Positions 1 through 8,475 of a DNA stretch of 58,582 nucleotides are shown here, one piece after another (position 1 is the stretch's first letter; each line of letters opens with the position of its first letter). The stretch covers positions 1 through 58,582 of the IMG/VR virus record IMGVR_UViG_3300032828_000001; one strand, 5' to 3'. A model generated the notes under the pieces. The model was not told the DNA's origin. It made no database searches and was given only the letters and a program-made list of their open reading frames with translations. The position numbers and the translations under genes were made by a program. This DNA is from a virus.

Positions 1-99
1 CGAGGGGGCGGTGTTGAGGCTCCCGACCCCATTGGAATCGCCGTAGACGACGGTGGCGCCCGCCATCTGGAGGGTGCCGGGGGCGTTGACGGTGACGCC
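1..99. repeat. Second copy of 57194-57292 at the contig start
   Basis: Bases 1-99 are identical to 57194-57292, while 84-210 are identical to 58456-58582. The two matches share 16 bp (CGTTGACGGTGACGCC at 84-99). The contig start therefore joins two places 1179 bp apart in the fibre gene through a 16-bp repeat. 1179 is a multiple of three, so the join removes exactly 393 codons in frame. Confidence 0.85.
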
Positions 100-480
100 G
101 GCCTTGCCGATCGCGATCGACGTTGCGTTCGTCCCACCGATCGTGAGCGCGCCCGCCGCCGCCGTGTCGTGATTCGGCGAGTAGAAATAGTTCACCGCCG
201 CGAGCGTGTTCGCGTGCAGCGTTCCCGCGTTGTCGAGCCAGGCGTATTCGGCACCGCCAATCTGGAACGAGATCTTCGTTCCTTCGGTCTCGACCACTAG
301 GAAAGTGTTCGTTCCGTCATACGTGATCCCGGTCGTCGTCGTCGGCGCGGTGAGTGACGTGGTGGTCTTCTGCGCGTAGAAGCCGCCCCCGACGAGCACC
401 TCCGGCGTCTGGTAGTTCGTCGGCTGCGCGTACTCGTAGGTCGCGTTGTGAACGAGCGGAAAAACCGGAACGAGCGCCAC
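1..480 (-). CDS. Tail fibre protein, N-terminal part (gene continues at 58582..56633 across the circle)
   Basis: Reading from 480 with a GTG start (MALVPVFPLVHNATYEYAQ) preceded by a G-rich Shine-Dalgarno, the frame stays open to the contig edge. Because 84-210 equals 58456-58582, bases 211-480 (90 codons) join in frame to the ORF ending at 56633, giving a fibre of about 739 aa. The Gly/Ala/Thr-rich sequence with NATSIAIGKAGVTVN repeats is typical of host-binding distal fibres. The stop of the preceding fibre gene (497) lies 16 bp upstream. Bases 1-83 follow a different path (matching 57194-57276), so this end of the contig is a recombinant or assembly variant. Confidence 0.8.
   Translation of the reverse strand, partial: MALVPVFPLVHNATYEYAQPTNYQTPEVLVGGGFYAQKTTTSLTAPTTTTGITYDGTNTFLVVETEGTKISFQIGGAEYAWLDNAGTLHANTLAAVNYFYSPNHDTAAAGALTIGGTNATSIAIGKAGVTVNAPGTLQMAGATVVYGDSNGVGSLNTAPS
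84..210. repeat. Terminal overlap with 58456-58582 (circular closure)
   Basis: These 127 bases are identical to the last 127 bases of the window. A 127-bp identical end is what a de Bruijn assembler with k=127 leaves on a circular contig, so this is read as circular closure (unit length about 58,372 bp), not as a packaged terminal repeat. The fibre reading frame continues across the join. Confidence 0.8.
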
Positions 481-496
481 GGCTTCGAGCCCCGCC

Positions 497-2242
497 CTAC
501 GGCGTCATCCCGTAGTCCTGTATCGACACGAGCAGATCGGTTGCATTCACCGCGACACCGAGCTGGATCGTGCGCGAGCGCGATGCGAGCGTGGTCGGGT
601 TGTTCGTGAGCGCACCCGCGGTGCCGAGGAAGATCTGCTGGCCGTAGGTCCAGCTTGAACCGACGCCCGCCAGGATCCCATCGCGCTGCGCGTACCCGCC
701 CGCGCCTTGTGAAATTGCCGCCGACGCGAGCCCGACCACGATCGACTTCACAGCCGAGGACGGGTCGGCGACGAGCGCGGTGTTGTTGGCGCTGAGATAA
801 AGCGGGTTCCCCTTGGCGAGCCCGCCCGTACCGGCCGTGATAGGCACGAGGACCGCCGACGACGACGCCGCGGCAAGGTTCGCGTGCGTGTGGAGCGCGC
901 TCGCGTCGGTCGCGCTTCCCGCGGTGAGCGTCCCGAGGTTTGCGGCGGTGACGTTCGCCGAGGTCGCGACGCCCCCGATCTGCCACGTTCCGGCGGCCGG
1001 CACACCCAGCACCGACAACCCCGCCCCGGCCGTAACGGCCAGGGTCGAGCCGTTGAGCTTCGCGCAGACGCCGTTCGCGTTCAGCGCCAGCCCGCCCGTG
1101 GTGGTGGCGTCGATGAGGACCGCGAGTGCGTTCCCCGATAGCGTGAGGCCCGGGGTCCCCGCGAGGGCGAGGCCGATCCCGGACGCCCCGGCGGTGATGC
1201 CGCGCGCGGGGTCGTACTTCACGTCGACATAGGTGCTTGTGAACGCGAGCCCAGGGTTCGTGCCGGCGAGCGTGAGGCCAACGCCCGAACCCGAGACGTT
1301 CACGCCCTGTGCGGTGTTGGGCGCGACCGAGATGGTGCTCGCACCGACCGCGATCCCGTTCCCGGCGCCGATGGCGAGGCCGGACGTGGTGTTCAGGCCC
1401 GAGCTCGCCGCGAGGGAGATCGCGACCCCGCCCGCACCGACCGCGATCCCCGCACCCGCGGTGACCGAGACGCCGCCCGATGCGACGGTGATCCCGCCGT
1501 TCGTGAGCGGCTGGACCGCGATCGATGCGCCGACCGCGATGCCGTTCCCGGCCACGGCCGACATGACGTTGCCGGCGAGCGACAGACCGTTTCCGGCGCT
1601 CACCTGCGAGGTCGAGCTGAACTGCGTCCAGGTCTGCGACGTCGTCCCGACCGTGATCGGGTTCGGCGTCGTGAGGATCCAGCCCGTTCCCGCGTTGGCC
1701 GTACCCTGAGTGACGAAGCAGGCATCGCCCGAGAAGACCTCGCCCGCGACCGCGTCCGAGGTGAGCGTCATCGCGCTGGCCGCGCCGTTGAACGCATAGA
1801 TCCCGTTTTGCGAGGCCGTGCTTTGATTCTTCAGCAACACCCGGTCGCCGTTACTGAGCGTCACGCCGTCGATCGCGGTCCCAGGCCCCGAGATGGTGAC
1901 GTTCGCGGTGGAAGCTGCGCGCACCGCGGCTTTCCACGTGAAGCCGGCGATGGCGGCGTCGACGTAACTTTTGTTCGCCGCGTCGGTCGCCCCTGTCGGC
2001 GTCGCGAGCGCCGTGATCCGGTACCCGCCGCAATCCTGCGCTACCCCCGTCCCATCGCCCGTGACGAGGTAGAGTTTCCGGACGTTCGTGACGTCGTTCG
2101 TGTTGACGTTGATGGCGGTGCCGCTATTCGCCGCCTGCGCGATGGTTATCGAATTGAACCGAACGTCATCGGTGTCTTCCGACGAGTCGAGAAACGACGT
2201 GGTCGACGAAAGCGACTGAAAGAGAAAGCGCCGTAATGCCAC
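497..2242 (-). CDS. Repeat-rich tail fibre protein
   Basis: 581 aa. The N-terminal 100 residues contain a fibre-like segment (TDAANKSYVDAAIAGFTWKA) seen in many phage fibres at the junction with the shaft; the middle is low-complexity with recurring GNGIAVGAS / GLAIGAG / GVAISLA units that read as a beta-structured shaft; the C-terminal 100 residues resemble a compact tip domain. It lies at the distal end of the baseplate operon, 3 bp after 2246-2656 and followed by a second fibre gene. Likely receptor binding or structural shaft; no enzymatic motif is visible. Confidence 0.8.
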   Translation of the reverse strand: MALRRFLFQSLSSTTSFLDSSEDTDDVRFNSITIAQAANSGTAINVNTNDVTNVRKLYLVTGDGTGVAQDCGGYRITALATPTGATDAANKSYVDAAIAGFTWKAAVRAASTANVTISGPGTAIDGVTLSNGDRVLLKNQSTASQNGIYAFNGAASAMTLTSDAVAGEVFSGDACFVTQGTANAGTGWILTTPNPITVGTTSQTWTQFSSTSQVSAGNGLSLAGNVMSAVAGNGIAVGASIAVQPLTNGGITVASGGVSVTAGAGIAVGAGGVAISLAASSGLNTTSGLAIGAGNGIAVGASTISVAPNTAQGVNVSGSGVGLTLAGTNPGLAFTSTYVDVKYDPARGITAGASGIGLALAGTPGLTLSGNALAVLIDATTTGGLALNANGVCAKLNGSTLAVTAGAGLSVLGVPAAGTWQIGGVATSANVTAANLGTLTAGSATDASALHTHANLAAASSSAVLVPITAGTGGLAKGNPLYLSANNTALVADPSSAVKSIVVGLASAAISQGAGGYAQRDGILAGVGSSWTYGQQIFLGTAGALTNNPTTLASRSRTIQLGVAVNATDLLVSIQDYGMTP

Positions 2243-2245
2243 GGC

Positions 2246-2656
2246 CTACCCCCCCGGCCGCGGCGCGGGCCGCTTGTGAAGGACGCCGGTCTCGTCGTCG
2301 AACGAATATTCCCTCAGGTCCACGCCGAGGTCGGTTCCGATCTTGGCGATGAGATCCTGGTAGGTCTTCTCGGCCGCCTTCTGCTCCGCCTGCAAGGCTT
2401 TGATCTTGTCGTTCGCCTCGCGCGCCTGCGCGTTCTCCTGCATCCACTGCTGAAAAAGCGCGTTCAAAGCCCCGCTCGCGACGACGAGCTCCATCCGCGC
2501 CGCGCGCTCCTTTTCGATGGCGCGCGTCAAGCGCAAGAGGTCGAGCTCGTTTATCCGGAGGAGCTCGAGCGGGGGCGGCGGCTCAAGGGTTCCGTTCCGC
2601 GACTCGAACCCCGCGTCATGTAGCGTATCGTGTAAGGGCGTCAGATGCTTTTCCAT
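2246..2656 (-). CDS. Small coiled-coil protein of the fibre region
   Basis: 136 aa from ATG at 2656 (MEKHLTPLHDTLHD); an upstream in-frame ATG at 2692 would overlap the previous gene. Residues about 45-105 are a charged helix rich in Glu, Gln, Ala and Lys, predicted coiled coil; the C-terminus is Pro-rich. No signal peptide or membrane segment. It sits between a baseplate-associated protein and a fibre, so a fibre connector or assembly factor is possible, but the family is not recognised. Confidence 0.7.
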   Translation of the reverse strand: MEKHLTPLHDTLHDAGFESRNGTLEPPPPLELLRINELDLLRLTRAIEKERAARMELVVASGALNALFQQWMQENAQAREANDKIKALQAEQKAAEKTYQDLIAKIGTDLGVDLREYSFDDETGVLHKRPAPRPGG

Positions 2657-2667
2657 GGTGCGTGCTC

Positions 2668-3258
2668 CTAACCGGGTTCGGCGCGGACACATGAGAGCTG
2701 CATGGATGGCAAGAGGAGCAGCGTCGCGTTATCGGTCGCGAACCCGATCGGTTGGATGTAGACCGGCACCCCCGGTGCGAGTAGGGCCGGCGGGCCCGAG
2801 CACGGCCGCCCGTTCGTCCCTACGAAGACCATTGCACCCTGCGTGAGTGCGTAGATGCCGGACACCACGCCGCCGAACTGCACCATGGCGCTTGTCGTGG
2901 TGGGTTTCTGCACGGCGCATCCGACGCACGGGAGGTGCGTGATATCGGTCGCGTTTGCCTGCACCGCCTGCCCGCCGACGACCGCGACGAGGTCGCCGAC
3001 GTTTAAGCTGGTAGCGCACGCGAGGGTGACGATCGGCGCGGTGGTGATGATGCCGCCGCTGTCGAGCGGCGCATCGGCCGCGATCTCGTCCGAAATCGCC
3101 TTCGCGATGGCGTAGCAGAGCGATTGCACCGAGGCGAGCCCGCTTCCACTGAGCGGAGAAATGAGCCCGTTACGCGAAGTGTCGTTCGTCCAGTCGCCGA
3201 AGATCCGACCGGAGAAACCCGACGTGCAGTCTGTCGCGCCTGGCGAGGGAAGCGGCAT
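2668..3258 (-). CDS. Putative baseplate/fibre-associated structural protein
   Basis: 196 aa, starting 1 bp after the spike gene stop. The sequence is Gly/Ala/Val-rich with scattered Cys residues and alternating hydrophobic strands (MVQFGGVVSGIYALTQGAMV), suggesting a beta-rich virion protein. Its position immediately after the Gp138-like spike fits a spike accessory or fibre-attachment protein. No specific family was recognised. Confidence 0.65.
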   Translation of the reverse strand: MPLPSPGATDCTSGFSGRIFGDWTNDTSRNGLISPLSGSGLASVQSLCYAIAKAISDEIAADAPLDSGGIITTAPIVTLACATSLNVGDLVAVVGGQAVQANATDITHLPCVGCAVQKPTTTSAMVQFGGVVSGIYALTQGAMVFVGTNGRPCSGPPALLAPGVPVYIQPIGFATDNATLLLLPSMQLSCVRAEPG

Positions 3259-3259
3259 G

Positions 3260-3937
3260 TTACGGCACCTTCACGTTTTGTGACCCGGCACCGACGGCGA
3301 TGGTATCGGTGGTGAGCGGCTGCATGGCGGGGGATACCGTCACCGAGGCGGGCGAGATCGCGAACGGCCCCGCCGTGCCGACGATCTTGTGAAAGTGCCC
3401 GGCGGTGACGCTACCCTCCTTCGCGACCGGGGTCGAGCCGCCGTTGAAGATGGCGTCCTCGGTTGTGATCTTGATCTGCATGCCCTCATCCGCACCAACC
3501 GTCATCCCGTCCGAGGCTTGCCCCTGCCACGCGTGCGCAAAATCTCGGAGGCCCGGTATCGCAATGGCGTCGGACATTGCGTGCTGGCGCGGGTCGATGG
3601 GGTCAACCTCGCCGCCGCTTGCGAGCCAGACGTCGAGTGAACGGTCGGCGAAGACGAGCAAGACGGTATCCCCGGCCGCGACCGGGAACGTGATCCGCAT
3701 CCCGCCCGCGCCGGGCCAGACGATGGGTACGTTCGTGACCACCGGGAACGAGATCGGTGTCAGGGTTCCGTCGCCGAGGTCGACGTTGTCCTTCGTGAGC
3801 GGCTGCGCGTCGATGAGCCCCTGGGTGAGGTCGACGCGTTCGACGCGCGCCGGGAGCGCGACGTGGAGATCCGCGAGCGCCTCCTGATTGGCGCGGCGGA
3901 TTACGGATGCCAGGGTGGGAACGAGCGGCTCGGCCAC
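3260..3937 (-). CDS. Baseplate central spike protein, Gp138 N-terminal-like / gpV type
   Basis: 225 aa from a GTG start. Residues 1-110 contain the OB-fold-like core of phage spike proteins (LPARVERVDL, followed by VVTNVPIVWPGAGG and FPVAAGDTVLLVFADRSLD), the hallmark of Gp138/gpV spikes. The middle has ETTED..FNGG beta-helix-like repeats and the end an AGHFHKIVG segment. It would form the membrane-piercing tip of the contractile tail. It follows the hub gene and an 80-aa protein. A CGCGATAGGTAGG element lies just upstream of the start. Confidence 0.85.
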   Translation of the reverse strand: MAEPLVPTLASVIRRANQEALADLHVALPARVERVDLTQGLIDAQPLTKDNVDLGDGTLTPISFPVVTNVPIVWPGAGGMRITFPVAAGDTVLLVFADRSLDVWLASGGEVDPIDPRQHAMSDAIAIPGLRDFAHAWQGQASDGMTVGADEGMQIKITTEDAIFNGGSTPVAKEGSVTAGHFHKIVGTAGPFAISPASVTVSPAMQPLTTDTIAVGAGSQNVKVP

Positions 3938-3968
3938 CCATCCTACCTATCGCGTCCCGCCCGGGTGG

Positions 3969-4211
3969 CTACAGGCCCCGGGACCTCTTGAAGGCCGCGA
4001 ACCACGCCTCGCGCTCGGCATCGCGCTTGGGGTCCGGTTCGTACTCGAGCGGCTCCCCGCAGTCGAAAACAAAGAGGCCGGGCAGGGTCACCTCGTGTTC
4101 GTCCTTCTCATACCCGAGCGCGAGGCCGAGCGGGTGGAGGATCTCGCGGTTGATCTTGTAAATGAGCCCCGCCTCATGGAGTAGCTTTGCCCCGTTCGGC
4201 ACCCGTTGCAT
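3969..4211 (-). CDS. Small conserved baseplate-region protein
   Basis: 80 aa from ATG at 4211, chosen because a GGAG ribosome-binding site precedes it and the longer upstream frame is antisense-like. The sequence (MQRVPNGAKLLHEAGLIYKI) resembles small conserved proteins that sit between hub and spike genes in myophage baseplate operons and often contain an 'HPLGLAL' core, which is present here. Exact role unknown. Confidence 0.75.
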   Translation of the reverse strand: MQRVPNGAKLLHEAGLIYKINREILHPLGLALGYEKDEHEVTLPGLFVFDCGEPLEYEPDPKRDAEREAWFAAFKRSRGL

Positions 4212-4233
4212 TCCCGCTCCTATCGCGCACGCA

Positions 4234-5091
4234 TCACCACGGCAGCATGTCCACTTCCGAGTACCAGTCCCCGCCGTCGAGCTGCCCGGAATGGACCACG
4301 CGCTCGCAGCGATAGTTCCCGGAGACCGAAACCGATTGCAGGATGATGGCGCGGCCGGGGCGGATCGTCGGGTCAAGCAGGCAGCGCACCCGGAGGTAGC
4401 TCGGCTTACCCTCCTTTTGGGGTTTCCCGTGGTCGGGCGAGCCGATCATTCCCGTTGCGGCAGAGATGACGCGGGCGCCCTCTTTCAGGACCATCCCCGC
4501 CGCCATGAGTTGCAGCGCGCCGTCTTGGATCGACCAATCGATCTGGGCCGCCTTGGTCACGCGGTCGAGCTCCCGAACCGTGCGGCCGTGTGCGGCGTAG
4601 CCTTGCCGGTAGGTGGAGATGGCCGGCGTGATCGCTTCGCGGCGAAGCTGGTTCACGGCGTTAGTGGCCGAGAGCCCGAGATCGGCCGCGAGGACCTCGA
4701 GGACCGTCTCGAGCCGCGTGCCCGCCTTCCACGAGTGGGCGCTGTGACAAGACTGGTAATTGTACTCGCCGTCACCGCCGCATATCCGCGTCACCCAGTC
4801 GGCGCCGTCCTTCGTGTGGTCGATCGTGCGCGCGGTGCCCATCCATACGAGCTTCGTGTCGCCCGTATACCCGGCGTAAAGTACCACGACCGACTTCGGG
4901 GCGTTCGGGTGCTGCGTCACGTCGACGGCCCCGATGAGGTTCCGCGACGCGTCCGAGAGATTGTACGCCTCGATCTCCGTCTTGTTCGGTTCCGAGTCGA
5001 GCCCCTTCGTCACGTGGAACCGAAAGTGCAGCCCCTTGAAAGCGGTGCCGCCGATCTGCACCCACCCGTCGCGTAGCCATTGCCGGCTCAT
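4234..5091 (-). CDS. Baseplate hub protein
   Basis: 285 aa. The N-terminal part (FRFHVTKGLDSEPNKTEIEAYNLS) is the conserved opening of phage hub proteins of the Mu gp44 / gpD-like fold, followed by a region with GTRLETVLEVLAADLGL typical of hub domain 2. It lies between the plug gene (4-bp overlap, ATGA type) and the 80-aa protein before the spike, the usual order plug-hub-spike. It forms the trimeric ring that links tube and spike. Confidence 0.85.
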   Translation of the reverse strand: MSRQWLRDGWVQIGGTAFKGLHFRFHVTKGLDSEPNKTEIEAYNLSDASRNLIGAVDVTQHPNAPKSVVVLYAGYTGDTKLVWMGTARTIDHTKDGADWVTRICGGDGEYNYQSCHSAHSWKAGTRLETVLEVLAADLGLSATNAVNQLRREAITPAISTYRQGYAAHGRTVRELDRVTKAAQIDWSIQDGALQLMAAGMVLKEGARVISAATGMIGSPDHGKPQKEGKPSYLRVRCLLDPTIRPGRAIILQSVSVSGNYRCERVVHSGQLDGGDWYSEVDMLPW

Positions 5092-5414
5092 GGCCCGGTC
5101 GATTCCACATAGGTGAGGAGCACTCGGCCGCCGAGGTCATCGTACCCGGCGTCGAGGTTTTGCCCCGACGTGTCGACGGCGAAGATGAACCCGGGCGGCA
5201 AGGCGGGATCGACGCCGCGTCCGAGCAGGTTCGCGCCGAGCACCACCTTGCGCCCGGCGACGAGCATGTTTTCGCTGCCGTCGTAGCACGATAGGAACCA
5301 ATACCCGACGCGGAAATTGAAGTAGAGCTCGATGCGGTACCAGGCGTTCTCCAGCTGCACCTGGAAATCGTAGGACGCCGAGCTGTTATCGACCGGAAGT
5401 ATGAGCGTCGCCAT
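5088..5414 (-). CDS. Baseplate plug-like protein (DUF6983 type)
   Basis: 108 aa. Features of the plug family are visible: an N-terminal strand pair (YDFQVQLENAWYRIELYFNF), a WFLSCYD motif and a conserved LVAGRKVVLGANLL segment. It overlaps the hub gene by 4 bp and is 3 bp from the Dit-like gene, as in other myophage baseplate operons. It probably closes the tail-tube lumen below the tape measure. Confidence 0.8.
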   Translation of the reverse strand: MATLILPVDNSSASYDFQVQLENAWYRIELYFNFRVGYWFLSCYDGSENMLVAGRKVVLGANLLGRGVDPALPPGFIFAVDTSGQNLDAGYDDLGGRVLLTYVESTGP

Positions 5415-5417
5415 GGC

Positions 5418-6125
5418 TCATCCCGCGGACACGGGCGCGGCGGGCTCAACCGGCGGTACCGGTTTCGGGGCGAAGATGCCTTTGACGAGCTCGGTGGCCC
5501 AGTTTCTAATCGAGACGACAATCGAACGCTTTGGGTCGGGCGGCGTGGCGGTGATCGTCCCTTGCAGCCCCTTGCTCTTTTTCCCGGTCTTGCCGTTCTT
5601 CACGTTGGGTATGGCGGCGGTCTGGCTATCGACGATCGTCACCTGCTTTAGCGCGGCGGTGAACCGCACCGCGTCACCCGTGTCGGCCGCGCGCGGGAAT
5701 TCGAGCGATTCGATCACCATGTCCGGGTACACATCCGTCCAGACGTTGGTCTGCCCGGCGGGCGCGATCCCAGTCGTGACGTCGATCGTCGTGCGGCTCG
5801 AGAACATCAGCCGCAATTGGTCGATGGCGGTTCGCGATCGGGTCGGATCGGGCTCCGTCCCCACCCGCGCATCGATCGTGATGAGCGGGTCGTCGAAGTA
5901 GTCCTGCGCGTAACTGCTATCGCCCGCCGGCAGCGGCGTCTCGGTCACGACGCCCTCGAGGCGCACCGCGAGGGGGCGCAGGAGCACGTTGTCGGAAACG
6001 ACCCCGCCCGATTCGATCGGGTGCTCGGTCACCTGCGCGGTGTTGGTTTCCCCGAACGTCACCGCGGCATCGAGCACCAGGGTGACGACGGCCGCACCGT
6101 TAGTCCAAGCGATCTGCGTGCTCAT
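5418..6125 (-). CDS. Dit-like baseplate protein
   Basis: 235 aa, overlapping the tape-measure gene by 4 bp. The N-terminal 160 residues match the pattern of Dit-like baseplate proteins (TEHPIESGGVVSDNVLLRPL, then VRLEGVVTETP and ESLEFPRAADTGDAVRFTA); the C-terminal 70 residues hold a basic linker (NGKTGKKSKG) and a Pro/Ala-rich tail. Directly after the tape measure is the classical location. Function: the first baseplate ring around the tube end. Confidence 0.82.
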   Translation of the reverse strand: MSTQIAWTNGAAVVTLVLDAAVTFGETNTAQVTEHPIESGGVVSDNVLLRPLAVRLEGVVTETPLPAGDSSYAQDYFDDPLITIDARVGTEPDPTRSRTAIDQLRLMFSSRTTIDVTTGIAPAGQTNVWTDVYPDMVIESLEFPRAADTGDAVRFTAALKQVTIVDSQTAAIPNVKNGKTGKKSKGLQGTITATPPDPKRSIVVSIRNWATELVKGIFAPKPVPPVEPAAPVSAG

Positions 6126-7825
6126 TTGACGACCGCCGCGAATGCCGCCCCTGTATCCTCGCCCTGTAGCCGCCGGATCTGGTCCAGGAAGTTGTCCGGG
6201 TCCGGGGTCACGATGTTACCGAACGTCATGTTGATGGTCCGGTTGTCACTTGTCGTCGTCGCGACGCTGGGGGTGGGAACCACCGTGGTCGGCGGGGCGA
6301 GAAACCCGGTCAAGTGCTGGATCGCGGGCGCGGCCGGCAGACCTTCGGGGGCGCTAGCAGCAACCGCCCCCGGCGCGACTGCGGGTGCGCCGCCCTTCCC
6401 AAACTCGCGCTGCAAGGCGGCGTAGTCTCCGGCCCGCGCCAGCTCCGTGAAGCGGGCGTTTTTGGCCAGTTCCCACTGCCGCTCCATCTGCCCAGGTCCA
6501 CCCGCCCCGGCTGCCTCGAACGCCTTTCCCATGGCGCCTTGGTCGGCCTTTTGCTCGGCGAAAAACTTCTCGTGCTCGCCCGCAAGCAAGTGATCGAGCT
6601 GCTCCCGCACGTCCAAAAAGTCTACGATCGCCTTGGTCGCAACCTTGAGCCCCTTCACGAACGCGCTATCGGCAGCGTTGACCTTCAGTAGATTTTGGAA
6701 TGTGCCGAGCCAGTTTCCCAGCAGTGTCTCGCGATCGCCCGTGATCCACCCGTACAGTTCCTCCATTCCCAGCACGACGAGGGCGATCCCGGCAATCACG
6801 GCAAGGCCCCACAGGAACGTCGATGCGGCGGCCGTAACCTGCGCGGCGGTGATGGCGCGGAGCGTGGTAAGCCACGCCCCGGCCTTTGCCACGGCGCCCG
6901 CGATGGCGAGGCCGAGTTGCGAGACGAGTACCAGCGAAAGCGCGGTCGCCGCGGCTTCCCATAGCCACGTCTGGCTGACGATCGCGCCCACCGCTTTCGT
7001 GAGCGGTTCCAGCGTGGCCTTCGCCCGCTTCCATGCCGCGATGAGCCGATCCACCCATTCGGTGACCTTCGTGCGCACGAGGTCCCGGTTTTTCTCGATC
7101 CACTCGGCGAGCGCCTTCTTTTGTTCGGCCACAACGTGGAGCAGCGGCACGCCGATCGCACGCTGCAACACCTCGAGTGACAGCGTCAGATCCATCGACG
7201 CGCGCTTGTAGTCCCGCGCGGCCTTGACGTCCTCATCCGCGAAGACCATCCCCGTCTTGTGTGCCTCTTCGCGGAGTGCTTTGAGTGCGGTTGACCCCTT
7301 GTTCAGCATCGGGAGCATTTCCGTCCCGAGTGCTCGGCCGAAGATCTTTGTTGCCAGGGCGATTTTTTCGTTACCCTCAGGCATCGCTGCGAACCGGTCG
7401 GCGAGCGCTACCAGCACCTCGTCGGCCGACGAGGCCCCGCGCTTGATGTGAACCCCCATTGCCGAAAACGCCTTGGCCGTGTCGCCGCTCCCTTTACCCG
7501 CGGCGTACATGGTGAGGTTGAGGTGCTTCAACCCCTGCTCGAACGCTTCCGCCGAAGTGCCCGAATGATGGGCGGCGAAGGCGAGCTCCTCGTAAGCCTC
7601 GCGCGTCACGCCGGTGCGCTGCGCCGCCTTGTTCGCCTCGACCGCGGCATTCGCCGTCTCGTCGACGATGTGCGCGAGCCCCTTCGCCGCTGCACCCGCC
7701 GCGAATGCGACGCCGAGTCCTATAAGAGCGTGCTTGAGGCCGCCGAGCAGCTCATCGGCGTGCTTGAACCCGGTCTCGTCGGTCTTGAGGCCGAGGGTGG
7801 CGAAGAGCTCGCGAACGACTGCCAT
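6122..7825 (-). CDS. Tail tape measure protein
   Basis: 567 aa. N-terminal 110 residues have the tape-measure signature (LFATLGLKTDETGFKHADEL, then TGVTREAYEELAFAAHHSGT); long helical stretches follow, with two or three hydrophobic segments between about residues 275 and 360 (SQLGLAIAGAVAKAGAWL, LWGLAVIAGIALVVLGMEEL). The C-terminus carries a Pro/Ala-rich region and an IRRLQGEDTGAAFAAVVK end. Located after the tail assembly chaperone and before the Dit-like gene. At 567 aa the tail is expected to be short for a myophage. Confidence 0.92.
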   Translation of the reverse strand: MAVVRELFATLGLKTDETGFKHADELLGGLKHALIGLGVAFAAGAAAKGLAHIVDETANAAVEANKAAQRTGVTREAYEELAFAAHHSGTSAEAFEQGLKHLNLTMYAAGKGSGDTAKAFSAMGVHIKRGASSADEVLVALADRFAAMPEGNEKIALATKIFGRALGTEMLPMLNKGSTALKALREEAHKTGMVFADEDVKAARDYKRASMDLTLSLEVLQRAIGVPLLHVVAEQKKALAEWIEKNRDLVRTKVTEWVDRLIAAWKRAKATLEPLTKAVGAIVSQTWLWEAAATALSLVLVSQLGLAIAGAVAKAGAWLTTLRAITAAQVTAAASTFLWGLAVIAGIALVVLGMEELYGWITGDRETLLGNWLGTFQNLLKVNAADSAFVKGLKVATKAIVDFLDVREQLDHLLAGEHEKFFAEQKADQGAMGKAFEAAGAGGPGQMERQWELAKNARFTELARAGDYAALQREFGKGGAPAVAPGAVAASAPEGLPAAPAIQHLTGFLAPPTTVVPTPSVATTTSDNRTINMTFGNIVTPDPDNFLDQIRRLQGEDTGAAFAAVVK

Positions 7826-7827
7826 TT

Positions 7828-8450
7828 TTATCTAGCCTTGGCCCTTTCGAGTGCTTCCGCCTGCGCCTCGGCGACCGCGTCGAGGACGTCGTTCGCGTCG
7901 AACACGTCCGCGAGTGTCCAGGCCCGGTCGATCTCCTCTAGTGTTGCGCACCGGGCCTCGACGAGGCGCCAGACGGGCCATTCGGGGGCGAGATGGTCGA
8001 GGTCGCGGAGTGCGACGGCGCCCCCGCCCGCGCGCCGATTGCGGCGAGGGCGAACCCAAAACTTGAGTAGTTGACTTTCAGTGCTTCCCACATGAGCTCG
8101 ACCGCGGCCGGAAGCCGCCCCACGAAGTGGAGATCGAATATGGGCATCACGGGGGTAAGCCGCTCGTTTTGCCGGACCTGCACCGTCGAAAAAAGCTCCG
8201 CCATGATCGCGTCTTGATCGTCCGGGGTGAGCTCCCGGAAAAGCGAGCGAACCGCCATGCCCAGCGCCGCGGCGTCGATGTCGTCGACGCTTTGCACGCC
8301 GCCCGCGGACAAGAGCGAGATGAGCCCCGGGCCCCCCGCGCGTGCGACGCGGTTGCCCAGTTTCAAGGCCCGGCGCGGTGGCAACGGCACGACGTGATAG
8401 GTCGCGCCGTCGATCTCGACCACCACCGGTTCCGCGCTCCGATCCGCCAT
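7828..8450 (-). CDS. Tail assembly chaperone, long form by -1 frameshift (gpGT type)
   Basis: The short chaperone frame (from 8450) and a downstream frame ending at 7828 overlap. The downstream frame encodes a clear protein segment (HLAPEWPVWRLVEA, then TLEEIDRAWTLADVFDANDV) with no plausible start of its own. The two can be joined by a -1 shift at a run of five G on the coding strand (plus-strand C run 8021-8025, coding GCG GGG GCG). This is the lambda G/GT arrangement, placed as expected between tail tube and tape measure. The exact slip site is inferred. Confidence 0.7.
7938..8450 (-). CDS. Tail assembly chaperone, short form (gpG type)
   Basis: 170 aa from ATG at 8450. Residues 1-125 (GATYHVVPLPPRRALKLGN..., LGMAVRSLFRELTPDDQDAI, MPIFDLHFVGRLPAAVELMW) match myophage tail chaperones, which bind the tape measure during tail assembly. 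The last 30 or so residues (APSHSATSTISPPNG) are low complexity and belong to the zero-frame tail read when ribosomes do not shift. Neighbours are the tube (26 bp upstream) and tape measure. Confidence 0.8.
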   Translation of the reverse strand: MADRSAEPVVVEIDGATYHVVPLPPRRALKLGNRVARAGGPGLISLLSAGGVQSVDDIDAAALGMAVRSLFRELTPDDQDAIMAELFSTVQVRQNERLTPVMPIFDLHFVGRLPAAVELMWEALKVNYSSFGFALAAIGARAGAPSHSATSTISPPNGPSGASSRPGAQH

Positions 8451-8475
8451 CGCTCACCCCCGGTGTGCTGTTGCG

